From: SM23-73-3 sp964580215
GTDB lineage: Bacteria > Zixibacteria > MSB-5A5 > SM1-73
Direction: 5' to 3'
Assembly: GCA_964580215.1 (NCBI GenBank)
Contig: CAZOJT010000003.1
Location: forward strand, 1-64,000
Length of the DNA: 64,000 bases
Shown: piece after piece, positions 15,420-23,881 of the stretch
Layout: each line of letters starts with the position of its first letter
How positions within the stretch are numbered: the first letter of the stretch is position 1
Notes under the pieces: model-generated
Told to the model about the DNA's origin: nothing
Seen by the model: the letters and a program-made list of their open reading frames with translations, nothing else
Database searches by the model: none
Position numbers and translations under genes: made by a program

Positions 15420-17357
15420 GTGAGACGCTCTAGGTTAATGTGGGTGGTGGGTGCGCTTTTACTTTGTGCCATAGTGGCACTCTTCATCTCTTCCTGTGGG
15501 ACTTCTGAGGTTAAACTCATCCCCAGAGAGGTGATTTTTGGGAATCCAGAAAAAGCCAGCCCCCAGATTTCACCGGACGGCACTATGCTGGCTTACCTCG
15601 CTCCGGTAAACAACGTGTTAAACGTCTGGGTGAGAACTGTAGGTGCTGAGGATGACAAAGCGGTGACCAAAGATGACAACCGCGGAATACGCATCTATTT
15701 CTGGGCAGCGGACTCCAAACACATCATGTATCTTCAGGACGTTGGTGGAAATGAGAACTTCCGTCTGTATGGAGTAAATCTGGAGACGGACAAGATCAGG
15801 GATTTGACACCGTTTGAGGATGTGCGAGTTCAGATTGTTGATCGAAACAAGCATTTTCCGAATGAACTGCTTATTGCCATGAACAAAGAAAACCCGCAGG
15901 TTTTCGATGTTTATCACCTTGACTTAACATCCGGTGAACTGGAGCTTGTTGCCAGGAACCCGGGCAATATCATAGGCTGGGTAACTGATGCGGATTTCAA
16001 AGTGCGTGGTGCTCTGGCGGCCACACCTGACGGCGGGTTTGACCTGATGCTCCGGGAAAATGAGGAGGCAAGCTGGGATAAGTTCATCACCTGGGATTCG
16101 GAAAATACTTTAACCAGTGGACCGGTTTGCTTTTCCAAAGATGGTAAATATCTGGTTCTGCTTGATTCCCGTGACGCCAATACAGGACGCTTAGTTAAGA
16201 TGGAGATCGCCACCAAGGATTTCGAAGTGATCGCTGAAGACCCACAATATGATGTCAGTGGTTTGATGATCCATCCGGATACATACGAAGTCCAGGCGGT
16301 CAGTTTTACCAAAGCTCGCACAGAATGGCAGGTGTTAGATGAATCCATAAAAGGCGATATCGAGGCAATAACAAAGCTGGATCATGGAGATTATTATGTC
16401 TCCAACCGAGACGATGCAGATGATACCTGGTTGGTAAAATTCGACAAGGATAACGGTCCGGTGTCATATTATGCTTATGATCGAGAGACTAAGAAAGGAA
16501 CATTTCTTTTTCACCACCGACCGGTTTTGAATAACTATAAATTAGCCCCCATGGAACCTATATCTTTCACCTCCCGGGATGGAATGACCATTCATGGATA
16601 CATCACTTATCCATCCGGAAAGGGTAAAACCAATCTGCCCATGGTATTGAACGTGCATGGAGGACCCTGGTATCGTGATTCCTGGGGCTATAATCCTGAA
16701 GCTCAGTGGTTCGCCAACCGCGGCTATGCTTGTTTGCAGGTGAATTTCCGCGGTTCGACCGGATATGGCAAAGATTTCGTAAACGCCGCCGACAAAGAGT
16801 GGGGCGGCAAAATGCATGATGATCTGGTAGATGGCGTTAAATGGGCTATTGAAAAAGGCATCGCCGATCCCAAAAAAGTTGCCATATATGGTGGTTCTTA
16901 TGGTGGGTTTGCCGCTTTAGTTGGAGCTACCTTTACGCCTGATCTTTTCTGCTGTGCGGTTGATATCGTCGGTCCCAGCAACCTTACCACCTGGATTACG
17001 TCTATTCCTCCTTATTGGTCCACCATGAAAGCGCTTTTATATAAGCGAATCGGCAACCCGGAAACCGAGCAGGAATTCCTCAAGTCCTGCTCCCCCTTCT
17101 TCAAGGCCGACCAGATAAAGATCCCCATGCTGATTGCGCAGGGTGCCAATGATCCGCGCGTGCCACAAGCAGAATCCGAACAGATCGTGGAGGCGCTAAA
17201 AGAGAAAGGAATCGATTACGAATATATGCTCTTCCCAGATGAGGGGCACGGATTTGCCAAGCCGGAGAACCGGATCAAATTTTACGCCGCCGCAGAAAAA
17301 TTTTTAGCTAAGCATCTGGGCGGACGGTATGAAGAGGCTAAAGGGGAAACTGAATAA
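15420..17357 (+). CDS. S9-family prolyl oligopeptidase-like lipoprotein
   Basis: A 645-residue exported serine peptidase. The N-terminus has a signal peptide ending in a lipobox (FISSC, Cys near residue 27), so it is probably membrane anchored. Residues ~30-370 form a beta-propeller (repeats such as ASPQISPDGTMLAYLAP). The C-terminal alpha/beta-hydrolase domain carries Ser493 (GGSYGGF), Asp578 (NDPRVP) and His610 (DEGHGF), a complete triad. It should cleave short peptides in the periplasm. The GTG start is preceded by AAAAAGGAGGTAAAACC, an excellent ribosome site. A consensus promoter lies upstream and a terminator follows. Confidence 0.93.
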   Translation: MRRSRLMWVVGALLLCAIVALFISSCGTSEVKLIPREVIFGNPEKASPQISPDGTMLAYLAPVNNVLNVWVRTVGAEDDKAVTKDDNRGIRIYFWAADSKHIMYLQDVGGNENFRLYGVNLETDKIRDLTPFEDVRVQIVDRNKHFPNELLIAMNKENPQVFDVYHLDLTSGELELVARNPGNIIGWVTDADFKVRGALAATPDGGFDLMLRENEEASWDKFITWDSENTLTSGPVCFSKDGKYLVLLDSRDANTGRLVKMEIATKDFEVIAEDPQYDVSGLMIHPDTYEVQAVSFTKARTEWQVLDESIKGDIEAITKLDHGDYYVSNRDDADDTWLVKFDKDNGPVSYYAYDRETKKGTFLFHHRPVLNNYKLAPMEPISFTSRDGMTIHGYITYPSGKGKTNLPMVLNVHGGPWYRDSWGYNPEAQWFANRGYACLQVNFRGSTGYGKDFVNAADKEWGGKMHDDLVDGVKWAIEKGIADPKKVAIYGGSYGGFAALVGATFTPDLFCCAVDIVGPSNLTTWITSIPPYWSTMKALLYKRIGNPETEQEFLKSCSPFFKADQIKIPMLIAQGANDPRVPQAESEQIVEALKEKGIDYEYMLFPDEGHGFAKPENRIKFYAAAEKFLAKHLGGRYEEAKGETE

Positions 17358-17397
17358 GATTCGGTTTGTCAGATTTGCCGAGAATAAGAAAAGAATT

Positions 17398-17432
17398 GCG
17401 GCTCTTCCTTGTTGAAGGGCCGCTTCTTTTTT
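17398..17432 (+). terminator. Rho-independent terminator after the S9 peptidase gene
   Basis: Stem GCGGCTCTTC/GAAGGGCCGC (10 bp with one G-T pair), 6-base loop, followed by TTCTTTTTT. Confidence 0.85.
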
Positions 17433-17488
17433 ACTTGGAATGAAGAAGGCAACGAGCAACAAATTTTTAAGTTTCAAGGATTTCGGAC

Positions 17489-17517
17489 TTGATTTTTCAG
17501 AGAATATTTGGTATTAG
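17489..17517 (+). promoter_or_regulatory. Probable promoter of the AbiJ-like gene
   Basis: TTGATT (17489-17494), 17-base spacer, TATTAG (17512-17517), about 50 bases before the ATG. The flanking TTTCGGACTTGATTTTT is identical to that at 10581-10597. Confidence 0.55.
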
Positions 17518-17569
17518 TAGTCTGTGTGTTCTTGGGTGTTAAGCAGATATTCAAACAGACGGGACTAGT

Positions 17570-18424
17570 ATGGAATTGTTCTCGCAGAGAAAGGGACTTA
17601 AACCGACCAAGGGCGCCGTACAGATTGATTCTATGGACGATGATCTGAGAAATCGCCTGTGGAATGCTCTGACACTTTTCTACTGGAGGAAAGTGGAACG
17701 TAACGACCTTGGCGATTACTATCTTGCCAACAACAGAGATGTCGAGATTCTCTTTGGGCGATTATGGCATTCGTATTTCAAGAAACCACTCGACACCCTA
17801 CCGAGACAGTGGCCAGACGCCAGAAACCATATAAGAAGATATTTCTTTGACTGCCAGTGGCATGAAGTTTACGATTTCATAGAATTCGTAGCCAATCAAT
17901 ATCCGGTGGAATCGACCAACTCCAAGTTCATGGATTCCTGTAATTTCTTGCTGGAAGGGGAGGTATCCGCATATCGGTTTGTTGGGGGAAAGATCTCCCA
18001 GATAACATCAGAGGAAGAAATCGATGAAATCGAGACTGCATTGAAACGTGCCCCAACGACCACCAAAACGCATCTCAAACGGGCGCTGGATATGCTGTCA
18101 GACAGAAAGTCACCTGATTACAGAAATTCGATTAAAGAATCCATAAGCGCTGTAGAAGCAATTTGCAAGCAAATCACGAACGACACCAAAGCTACACTAG
18201 AGCAAGCCCTAAAAGAAATAGAAAAGAAAACGGGATTGCATCCTGCTTTGAAAAAGGCGTTTAGTAATCTATATGGATACACGAGTGATACACAAGGAAT
18301 ACGTCATGCTTTGATGGATGAGCCTAATTTGGATTTTGAAGATGCCAAGTTCATGTTAGTGTCGTGTTCGGCTTTCATCAACTATCTCATAACAAAAGCG
18401 TCAAAAGCAAATATTAAGTTATGA
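17570..18424 (+). CDS. AbiJ-type protein (AbiJ N-terminal domain 4), putative abortive-infection protein
   Basis: A 284-residue cytoplasmic protein. The N-terminus (FSQRKGLKPTKGAVQIDSMD, then LRNRLWNAL) matches the AbiJ_NTD4 family. The C-terminal part is helical and has GIRHALMDEPNLDFEDAKFM, the RH-containing signature common in AbiJ-like and HEPN-like C-terminal regions. Related proteins are associated with phage exclusion, but the biochemical activity is not settled. It has its own promoter and stands alone between the S9 peptidase and flavin reductase genes. With Thoeris and MntA/HepT it makes a loose defence neighbourhood. Confidence 0.72.
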   Translation: MELFSQRKGLKPTKGAVQIDSMDDDLRNRLWNALTLFYWRKVERNDLGDYYLANNRDVEILFGRLWHSYFKKPLDTLPRQWPDARNHIRRYFFDCQWHEVYDFIEFVANQYPVESTNSKFMDSCNFLLEGEVSAYRFVGGKISQITSEEEIDEIETALKRAPTTTKTHLKRALDMLSDRKSPDYRNSIKESISAVEAICKQITNDTKATLEQALKEIEKKTGLHPALKKAFSNLYGYTSDTQGIRHALMDEPNLDFEDAKFMLVSCSAFINYLITKASKANIKL

Positions 18425-18499
18425 TTCTCATTACAGATAAGGATGTTTTCATGCTGAGTCGTCTTTATTCTTGGAACTTATCTTTCGGAGAAAGAAAAT

Positions 18500-19057
18500 A
18501 TGCCAAAGAAATCATTAGAACCACAGACCATGTTGTTTCCGCTTCCGGCTGTAATGGTGAGCTGTCAGAAGAAAGGAGAGAGGCCAAACATTATTACCCT
18601 TGCCTGGGTGGGGGTGGTTTGTTCTGAGCCGCCTATGGTGGGCATCGCCGTAAGGAAAAATCGGTTTTCTTTTGACATCATAAAAGAGTCAAAAGAATTT
18701 GTGGTTAATGTTCCCAGAGGAGGATTACTCAAGGCAACCGATTTCTGTGGAACACACTCAGGAAAAAACGTGGACAAATTTGCCGATTGTGGGCTTACTC
18801 CGGTAAAAAGCTCAAAGGTAAATGCTCCTTTGATTGAGGAATGTCCGGTGAATTTGGAATGCATGGTCAGGAACATACTTGACCTGGGTTCTCATAATCT
18901 TTTCATCGGCGAGATCGTGGCAACTCATATAGACTCAGAATACTTGAATGAAAATGGTGAGCCGGATGTGGGAAAGATGAATCTTTTCTGTTATTGCCCC
19001 AAAGCCCATGAATATCGAGCTGTGTCTGAAGTTTTAGCTGAGTATGGATCTGCCTGA
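18500..19057 (+). CDS. Flavin reductase-like FMN-binding protein
   Basis: A 185-residue flavin reductase-like split-barrel protein. The N-terminal PLPAVMVSCQKKGERPNIIT, the VGIAVRKNRFSFDIIKESK strand-helix and the later FVVNVP, FIGEIVATHID motifs are typical of the family that binds FMN and reduces free flavin or an associated oxidase partner. Length is normal. No partner gene is adjacent. A GGAGAAAG ribosome site precedes the ATG. Confidence 0.88.
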   Translation: MPKKSLEPQTMLFPLPAVMVSCQKKGERPNIITLAWVGVVCSEPPMVGIAVRKNRFSFDIIKESKEFVVNVPRGGLLKATDFCGTHSGKNVDKFADCGLTPVKSSKVNAPLIEECPVNLECMVRNILDLGSHNLFIGEIVATHIDSEYLNENGEPDVGKMNLFCYCPKAHEYRAVSEVLAEYGSA

Positions 19058-19079
19058 GAGCAAGTGAGTTGAGCGGAAT

Positions 19080-19130
19080 GTAGTTGCTCGATTTATCGAG
19101 CTAAATCCGCCCCATGAATGGGGCAACTAC
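19080..19130. repeat. 51-base palindromic repeat, copy 1
   Basis: Outer arms GTAGTTGC and GCAACTAC enclose two hairpins, CTCGAT/ATCGAG and GCCCCAT/ATGGGGC. Further copies are at 19233-19283 and 19428-19478; a shuffled copy is at 2818-2863. Confidence 0.75.
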
Positions 19131-19180
19131 AGGAAAGAATTGGCGGGGCTGAATGCCCCGCCCTATGTGTCAAAAATCAT

Positions 19181-19283
19181 TGTTCCCATAGGGGCGGGAA
19201 TTTATGCGAAGCATTCATACGAATCCCGCCCCGTAGTTGCTCGATTTGTCGAGCTAAAACCGCCCCATAAATGGGGCAACTAC
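19181..19283. repeat. About 103-base direct repeat, copy 1
   Basis: Runs from TGTTCCCATAGGGGCGGG through GCGAAGCATTCATACGAAT to the 51-base palindrome ending GCAACTAC. It is almost identical to 19375-19478. Confidence 0.8.
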
Positions 19284-19374
19284 AGAGACTATGGGAGAAC
19301 CGAATTGGCAGGGTTAAATGCCCTTCAGGGTGAATCCCTTCAGGATGAACCCTGCCCTATGAGTAAAAAAGCAT

Positions 19375-19478
19375 TGTTCCCCATAGGGGCGGGAATTTAT
19401 GCGAAGCATTCATACGAATCCCGCCCCGTAGTTGCTCGATTTATCGAGCTAAAACCGCCCCATAAATGGGGCAACTAC
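19375..19478. repeat. About 103-base direct repeat, copy 2
   Basis: Second copy of 19181-19283, differing by one inserted C and one substitution. The region 19058-19548 consists largely of such repeats and encodes no credible protein. Confidence 0.8.
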
Positions 19479-19548
19479 GGATTTGTAATCCGTTATGGCA
19501 TAGGCAATTATTCGCATGGCTTAAAGTTAATCCTTAGGAGCATTTCCA

Positions 19549-20718
19549 TTGGACAATTTCGAATTTCGCATAATAAAGAAGGATAAAAATTCTAACGCCA
19601 GAGTGGGGGTGATAAAGACTCCGCACGGAGAGGTGAGCACCCCAATCTTCATGCCAGTTGGGACTCAGGCTTCAGTCAAGACTCTTTCCTCTGAGGATCT
19701 AAAGGAGATCAGAGCGGAGATGATACTGGGCAACACCTATCATCTCTACCTAAGGCCGGGTCATCAATTAGTTGAAAAGGCGGGGGGATTACATAAGTTC
19801 ATGAGTTGGGACAGACCAATCCTTACTGACAGCGGAGGATTTCAGGTATTCAGCCTGAATTCGCTCACCAAAACCTCTGAAGAAGGAGTGAGATTTCAAT
19901 CGCATCTGGATGGCTCCTACCATCTATTCACTCCGGAAAAAGTTATTGAAGTCCAGCATGCCTTAGGTGCCGATATAATAATGGTGTTGGATGAGCCTGT
20001 TTTATATCCCTGTTCCTTGGAACAGGCGGAGAGAGCAAATAAGTTAACTTTAAATTGGGCAGAAAGATGCAGACAGGCGCATAAGGAATTGGAAGATAAA
20101 GACTTCAAACACACACAGGCTTTGTTTGGTATAATTCAAGGTAGCACCTATCCGGAGTTGAGAAAAAACTCGGCTGAGGCTTTGGTGAAGCTCGATTTTC
20201 CCGGATATGCCATAGGCGGACTCTCTTTGGGAGAACCCAAAAGCACCACCTTTGAGATGGTGGACTTATGTGTTTCATACATCCCGGAAGAAAAACCCAG
20301 ATATCTGATGGGTGTGGGAACTCCGAAAGATATGGTGGAGGCGATCTGTCTGGGAATCGATATGTTTGATTGCGTGCTTCCCACCAGGAATGCGAGAAAC
20401 GCAAGCCTGTTCACCAGATTCGGCAAGTTGATTATAAAGAATTCAGAGTATGCGGACGATTTTTCACCCATAGATCCAGAGTGTGGTTGTTCTGTCTGCA
20501 GAAATTACAGCCGGGCGTATCTGAGACATCTTTTCAATACCGGAGAGATCAGCGCACTCAGGCTTGCCACCATCCATAGTCTTTATTTTTATATGGACTT
20601 GATGAGGATGGCAAAAGAGGCTATATTATCAGGTAACTTTTTAGAATGGAAAAACGATTTTTTGAAAAAGTATCAGTCCAACCAAAAAGAGGAGAGGAAT
20701 AATGTCGGAAACAATTAA
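19549..20718 (+). CDS. tgt: Queuine/preQ1 tRNA-guanine transglycosylase
   Basis: A 389-residue enzyme that exchanges G34 of Asp, Asn, His and Tyr tRNAs for preQ1 (step to queuosine). Visible are VGVIKTPHGEVSTPIFMPVG at the N-terminus, the substrate/catalytic segment TDSGGFQVFSL, the second aspartate region in CLGIDMFDCVLPTRNARN, and the zinc site CGCSVCRNYSRAYLRHL. The TTG start at 19549 has AGGAG 8 bases upstream. It overlaps yajC by 17 bases, the common tgt-yajC order. Confidence 0.96.
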   Translation: MDNFEFRIIKKDKNSNARVGVIKTPHGEVSTPIFMPVGTQASVKTLSSEDLKEIRAEMILGNTYHLYLRPGHQLVEKAGGLHKFMSWDRPILTDSGGFQVFSLNSLTKTSEEGVRFQSHLDGSYHLFTPEKVIEVQHALGADIIMVLDEPVLYPCSLEQAERANKLTLNWAERCRQAHKELEDKDFKHTQALFGIIQGSTYPELRKNSAEALVKLDFPGYAIGGLSLGEPKSTTFEMVDLCVSYIPEEKPRYLMGVGTPKDMVEAICLGIDMFDCVLPTRNARNASLFTRFGKLIIKNSEYADDFSPIDPECGCSVCRNYSRAYLRHLFNTGEISALRLATIHSLYFYMDLMRMAKEAILSGNFLEWKNDFLKKYQSNQKEERNNVGNN

Positions 20719-21154
20719 ACCGGAGATCGAAATGACAAAGTTCAAAAGCAAAACTAGGAGGTTGGAATTGTCTGAGAAAAGAGGTTGGTCTAAATGGATT
20801 TTCTTTTTTGCCACACTTTTAATTTTTGGAGGTCTCATGATCGAAACAGCCTATGGCATGGGAACCAGTGGGGGTGGGGAGGGTGGAGGGATTGCCGCCT
20901 TTCTGCCTTTAATCGCCATAGTAGTGATATTTTATTTCCTTTTGATCAGACCTCAGCAAAAAAGATCGAGAGAGCACAAGATGCTGCTTTCCACCTTGCG
21001 TAAAGGGGATAAGGTGGTCACCAACAGCGGCATGTTCGGAACCATCGTGGGCATGGATGAGAAGGAAAATAAGGTGGTCTTGAAGGTGGCTGAAAATGTG
21101 AAGATTGAATTTTTGAAAAGCTCTATAGCTGGAAGGGTGGGGGGCGAGGAGTGA
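20702..21154 (+). CDS. yajC: Sec translocon accessory subunit YajC
   Basis: A 150-residue single-span membrane protein of the SecDF-YajC complex. The core AAFLPLIAIVVIFYFLLIRP followed by QQKRSREHKML and the GDKVVTNSGMFGTIVGM domain is diagnostic. It has an unusually long N-terminal extension (about 45 residues) with an additional hydrophobic segment (WIFFFATLLIFGGLMI), which could be a signal sequence or a second span. It overlaps the end of tgt. secD and secF do not follow. Confidence 0.93.
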   Translation: MSETIKPEIEMTKFKSKTRRLELSEKRGWSKWIFFFATLLIFGGLMIETAYGMGTSGGGEGGGIAAFLPLIAIVVIFYFLLIRPQQKRSREHKMLLSTLRKGDKVVTNSGMFGTIVGMDEKENKVVLKVAENVKIEFLKSSIAGRVGGEE

Positions 21155-21176
21155 ATTTCAATAAAGATGTTTTTTT

Positions 21177-21278
21177 TGTCATTCTGACCCCGCCTTTGAC
21201 GGGGGAGGAATCCAAAGGATTCAATATATTTCAAATTCAAGATTCTTCACCCCGCCTGCGGCGAGACTCAGAATGACA
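21177..21278. repeat. MITE-like element with TGTCATTCTGA ends
   Basis: Terminal inverted repeats TGTCATTCTGA and TCAGAATGACA enclose about 80 bases that include CCCGCC hairpins and AAGATTCTTCAC. Related elements are at 48311-48482 and 54713-54833. Confidence 0.7.
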
Positions 21279-21312
21279 TTATTTCGATACAGGACTATAA
21301 GAAAGGGTGAAG

Positions 21313-21816
21313 ATGGCGGTTTTACCTATAAGAATATATGGTGACTCTGTCCTTCGGAGGCGGGCGAAGGAAATCACCAAGGTGGATGACAGGATAAGAA
21401 AGTTAACCTTCGGAATGCTAAAGACCCTGAAGGAAGCCGGGGGGATCGGATTGGCTGGCAATCAGGTGGGAGAAGAACTAAGACTATTTGTGGTGGACCG
21501 TTCTCTTTTTCAAGTAGACGATTCCCCCTTGATCGTTATCAATCCAACTATAGTGGATTCCCGGAGTGAACAAACGGAGGAAGAAGGGTGTCTTTCAGTT
21601 CCGGGGACTTATGCAGATGTAAAGCGTCCGCTGGAGTTGACTGTTAAAGGAATAGATCTGAATGAGAAGGAAATAATTGTCGAAGCTAAAGGTCTTTTGA
21701 GCCGGGTGCTGGCACATGAGATCGATCACCTAAATGGAATTCTTTTCATCGACCATCTCAGCTCCATAAAAAGAAAGCTTTTGTCCAAAAAATTAAAAAA
21801 ACTTTCTTCCAGATAA
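21313..21816 (+). CDS. def: Peptide deformylase
   Basis: A 167-residue metalloenzyme that removes the formyl group from nascent proteins. Three signature motifs are seen: GIGLAGNQVG (motif 1; usual GxGLAAPQ), EEGCLSVPG with the metal-binding Cys, and HEIDHLNGILFIDHL with both His ligands and the catalytic Glu. The ATG at 21313 is preferred over the GTG at 21307 because AAAGGG is ideally placed before it. fmt follows 30 bases later, the classical def-fmt pair. Confidence 0.96.
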   Translation: MAVLPIRIYGDSVLRRRAKEITKVDDRIRKLTFGMLKTLKEAGGIGLAGNQVGEELRLFVVDRSLFQVDDSPLIVINPTIVDSRSEQTEEEGCLSVPGTYADVKRPLELTVKGIDLNEKEIIVEAKGLLSRVLAHEIDHLNGILFIDHLSSIKRKLLSKKLKKLSSR

Positions 21817-21846
21817 CCTTCGTTTAAAACAGAGTCAAAAAAACCT

Positions 21847-22779
21847 ATGCGACTCATCTTCATGGGCACCCCCGATTTTGCCATCCCCAGCCTGAAAAAA
21901 TTGATTCAAAGCAGGCACGAAATAGCTGGGGTGGTGACCGTTCCGGATAAACCTAAAGGAAGAGGACGGAAACTGTCCGAGTCCCCGGTAAAGAGATTTG
22001 CCTTAGAACGTGATTTGAAGGTTTTAACTCCAGAGAATCTAAAGGATGAGGATTTTGTCCAGACTCTAAAAGAATTAAACCCTGATTTGATTGTGGTGGT
22101 GGCTTTTCGCATCCTTCCGGAAGTGGTTTTCTCTTTGCCTCCTTTGGGGACCATAAATCTTCACGCTTCTCTTTTGCCCAAATATCGTGGAGCGGCGCCC
22201 ATCAACTGGGCTATAATGAATGGTGAAAGCAAGACTGGTCTCACCACATTCTTCATTAGAAAAAAGGTGGACACCGGTGATTTAATCCTGCAAAGGGGAA
22301 TCGAGATTTATCCGGAGGAGAACTTTGGAGAACTGTATGATCGGATGGCGCAACTGGGTGCTGATGTCTTGCTTGAGACTGTGGGTCTGATCGAAAAGGG
22401 AGAGGTAAAAGCTTTAAAACAGGATGATGCCCAAGCTACACCGGCACCTAAGATCACACCAGAGCACTGCCGAATAGATTGGTCCCGCGAAGCGATTCGC
22501 ATCAAAAATCAGATTCGGGGACTGGCACCTTCTCCGGGTGCATTTACTTCTTACCGGGGGAAGATTTTAAAAATCTTCAAGGTGCAGGTGATCAGCGATA
22601 CTCCATTTACAGGCAATTACGGAGAGGTGATGGAATCAGATAAAAAGGAGAGTCTGTGGGTGAGGACAGGAGAGGGAATTTTGAGCCTGCTTGAAGTTCA
22701 GCCAGAGGGCAAAAGAAAAATGAGGGTTGAGGAATTCGTCCGAGGGTATCGGGTTAAGCCTGAAGAGAAAATAGGATGA
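21847..22779 (+). CDS. fmt: Methionyl-tRNA formyltransferase
   Basis: A 310-residue enzyme formylating initiator Met-tRNA. MRLIFMGTPDFAIPSLKKL starts the Rossmann domain; NLHASLLPKYRGAAPINWAI is the formyl-folate site with the catalytic Asn/His; the Asp is in KKVDTGDLIL. The C-terminal OB-like domain is present (IRGLAPSPGAFTSYRGKILK). Length is normal. It is directly downstream of def. Confidence 0.97.
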   Translation: MRLIFMGTPDFAIPSLKKLIQSRHEIAGVVTVPDKPKGRGRKLSESPVKRFALERDLKVLTPENLKDEDFVQTLKELNPDLIVVVAFRILPEVVFSLPPLGTINLHASLLPKYRGAAPINWAIMNGESKTGLTTFFIRKKVDTGDLILQRGIEIYPEENFGELYDRMAQLGADVLLETVGLIEKGEVKALKQDDAQATPAPKITPEHCRIDWSREAIRIKNQIRGLAPSPGAFTSYRGKILKIFKVQVISDTPFTGNYGEVMESDKKESLWVRTGEGILSLLEVQPEGKRKMRVEEFVRGYRVKPEEKIG

Positions 22780-23025
22780 CCTTTTTGCAATTAAATTGAG
22801 ACAATAGGCACGAAAATTCGTATGAATGCTTTGCATTTGTTAGATTATATTTAATTGCCTTTCACCCTTCCCCTCTCCCCACAGAGGAGAGAAATATGGA
22901 GAGGGGGGGGTAGCTTTGTATCAGAAATAAATGTGCTTTTATTAGAACAAGATTCTTTGAAGTTGGCATAAAAAAGTAAGCGTCTATTTTGGACGTGGGT
23001 GGTTGAAAATTGACTTTGGATTTTC

Positions 23026-23044
23026 GTCCCGCCTGTGGCGGGAC
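23026..23044. repeat. CCCGCC-GGCGGG hairpin
   Basis: GTCCCGCC, loop TGT, GGCGGGAC; perfect 8-bp stem. It is one of about ten such hairpins spread between genes in the window. The gap 22780-23071 has no other supportable feature. Confidence 0.6.
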
Positions 23045-23071
23045 GGCTACCATTTTTGGATAGAATAAAAC

Positions 23072-23881
23072 ATGGCTAATTTGGAAAACGGATCAAAGCC
23101 AGAGGGGAAATGGACTTTTTTAGCTCTGTCCATTCTGAGCCTGGTGGCGCTTGTCATCCTGGCCTCATTCTTTTGGTATCTGATCTCTCCCCGGGTTAAC
23201 GCCATGAGCCCTCTTCTAAGCCTGGCGGTGAAAATTCTTGGGTTTGTCTTTCTGGTTACTGTCTCGGGAGGATTGTTTTTGATCGTGCTATCCTCGGCTC
23301 TGGAAAAAGATTTTTTGTTTCCGCATGGGGAGAAGCAGATAACCTTAAAAGTTTTGTTTCCCATCAATCTTCTTTTGGGAAAACTATTTGGGCTTTCTAA
23401 AACTCAGGTTCGGGAATCATTTATTCAGGTTAACGATTCTATTTTTAAAGCCACTCGAAAAAGGGTAAAAAACGATCGACTCTTGATTCTTTTGCCTCAC
23501 TGTTTGCAAAATTTCGATTGTCCCTATAAAATTATCGCGGATTGCAATAATTGTCGACGATGCGGGAGATGCCAAATCGGCGATATTCTAAAACTGAAGG
23601 AGAAATACAATGTCGATATTGCCATTGCTACGGGTGGAACTATAGCCCGGAAGGTGGTGGTGGAGAAAAAGCCAACTGTCATATTGGCAATTGCCTGCGA
23701 TCGAGATCTCTGTTCTGGCATTCAGGACGTCTATCCCATTCCGGTGTATGGTATACTGAATGAAAGACCGTATGGTCCCTGTATGAATACCCGGGTGGAT
23801 CTGGAGAGGCTGGAGCAGTCTTTGCAATATATATTAGATGGAGCCAAAGATGCAAAAAGACATAATCATCAACGTCTCTGA
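23072..23881 (+). CDS. DUF116 family membrane protein
   Basis: A 269-residue protein with two N-terminal membrane spans (FLALSILSLVALVILASFFW and LAVKILGFVFLVTVSGGLFL), then the DUF116 domain: LLILLPHCLQNFDCP, the cysteine cluster CNNCRRCGRC, ATGGTIARK, AIACDRDLCSGI and NERPYGPC. The cysteines could bind metal. Function of the family is unknown; it often sits beside fmt in uncultured and delta-type lineages. Its end overlaps the start of the ribonuclease G gene by 32 bases. Confidence 0.85.
   Translation: MANLENGSKPEGKWTFLALSILSLVALVILASFFWYLISPRVNAMSPLLSLAVKILGFVFLVTVSGGLFLIVLSSALEKDFLFPHGEKQITLKVLFPINLLLGKLFGLSKTQVRESFIQVNDSIFKATRKRVKNDRLLILLPHCLQNFDCPYKIIADCNNCRRCGRCQIGDILKLKEKYNVDIAIATGGTIARKVVVEKKPTVILAIACDRDLCSGIQDVYPIPVYGILNERPYGPCMNTRVDLERLEQSLQYILDGAKDAKRHNHQRL

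Noticed and set aside
19140..19586. 148-codon plus-strand frame
   Set aside because: It is made of the 103-base direct repeats and internal palindromes, so the protein would merely repeat itself; tgt overlaps its end.
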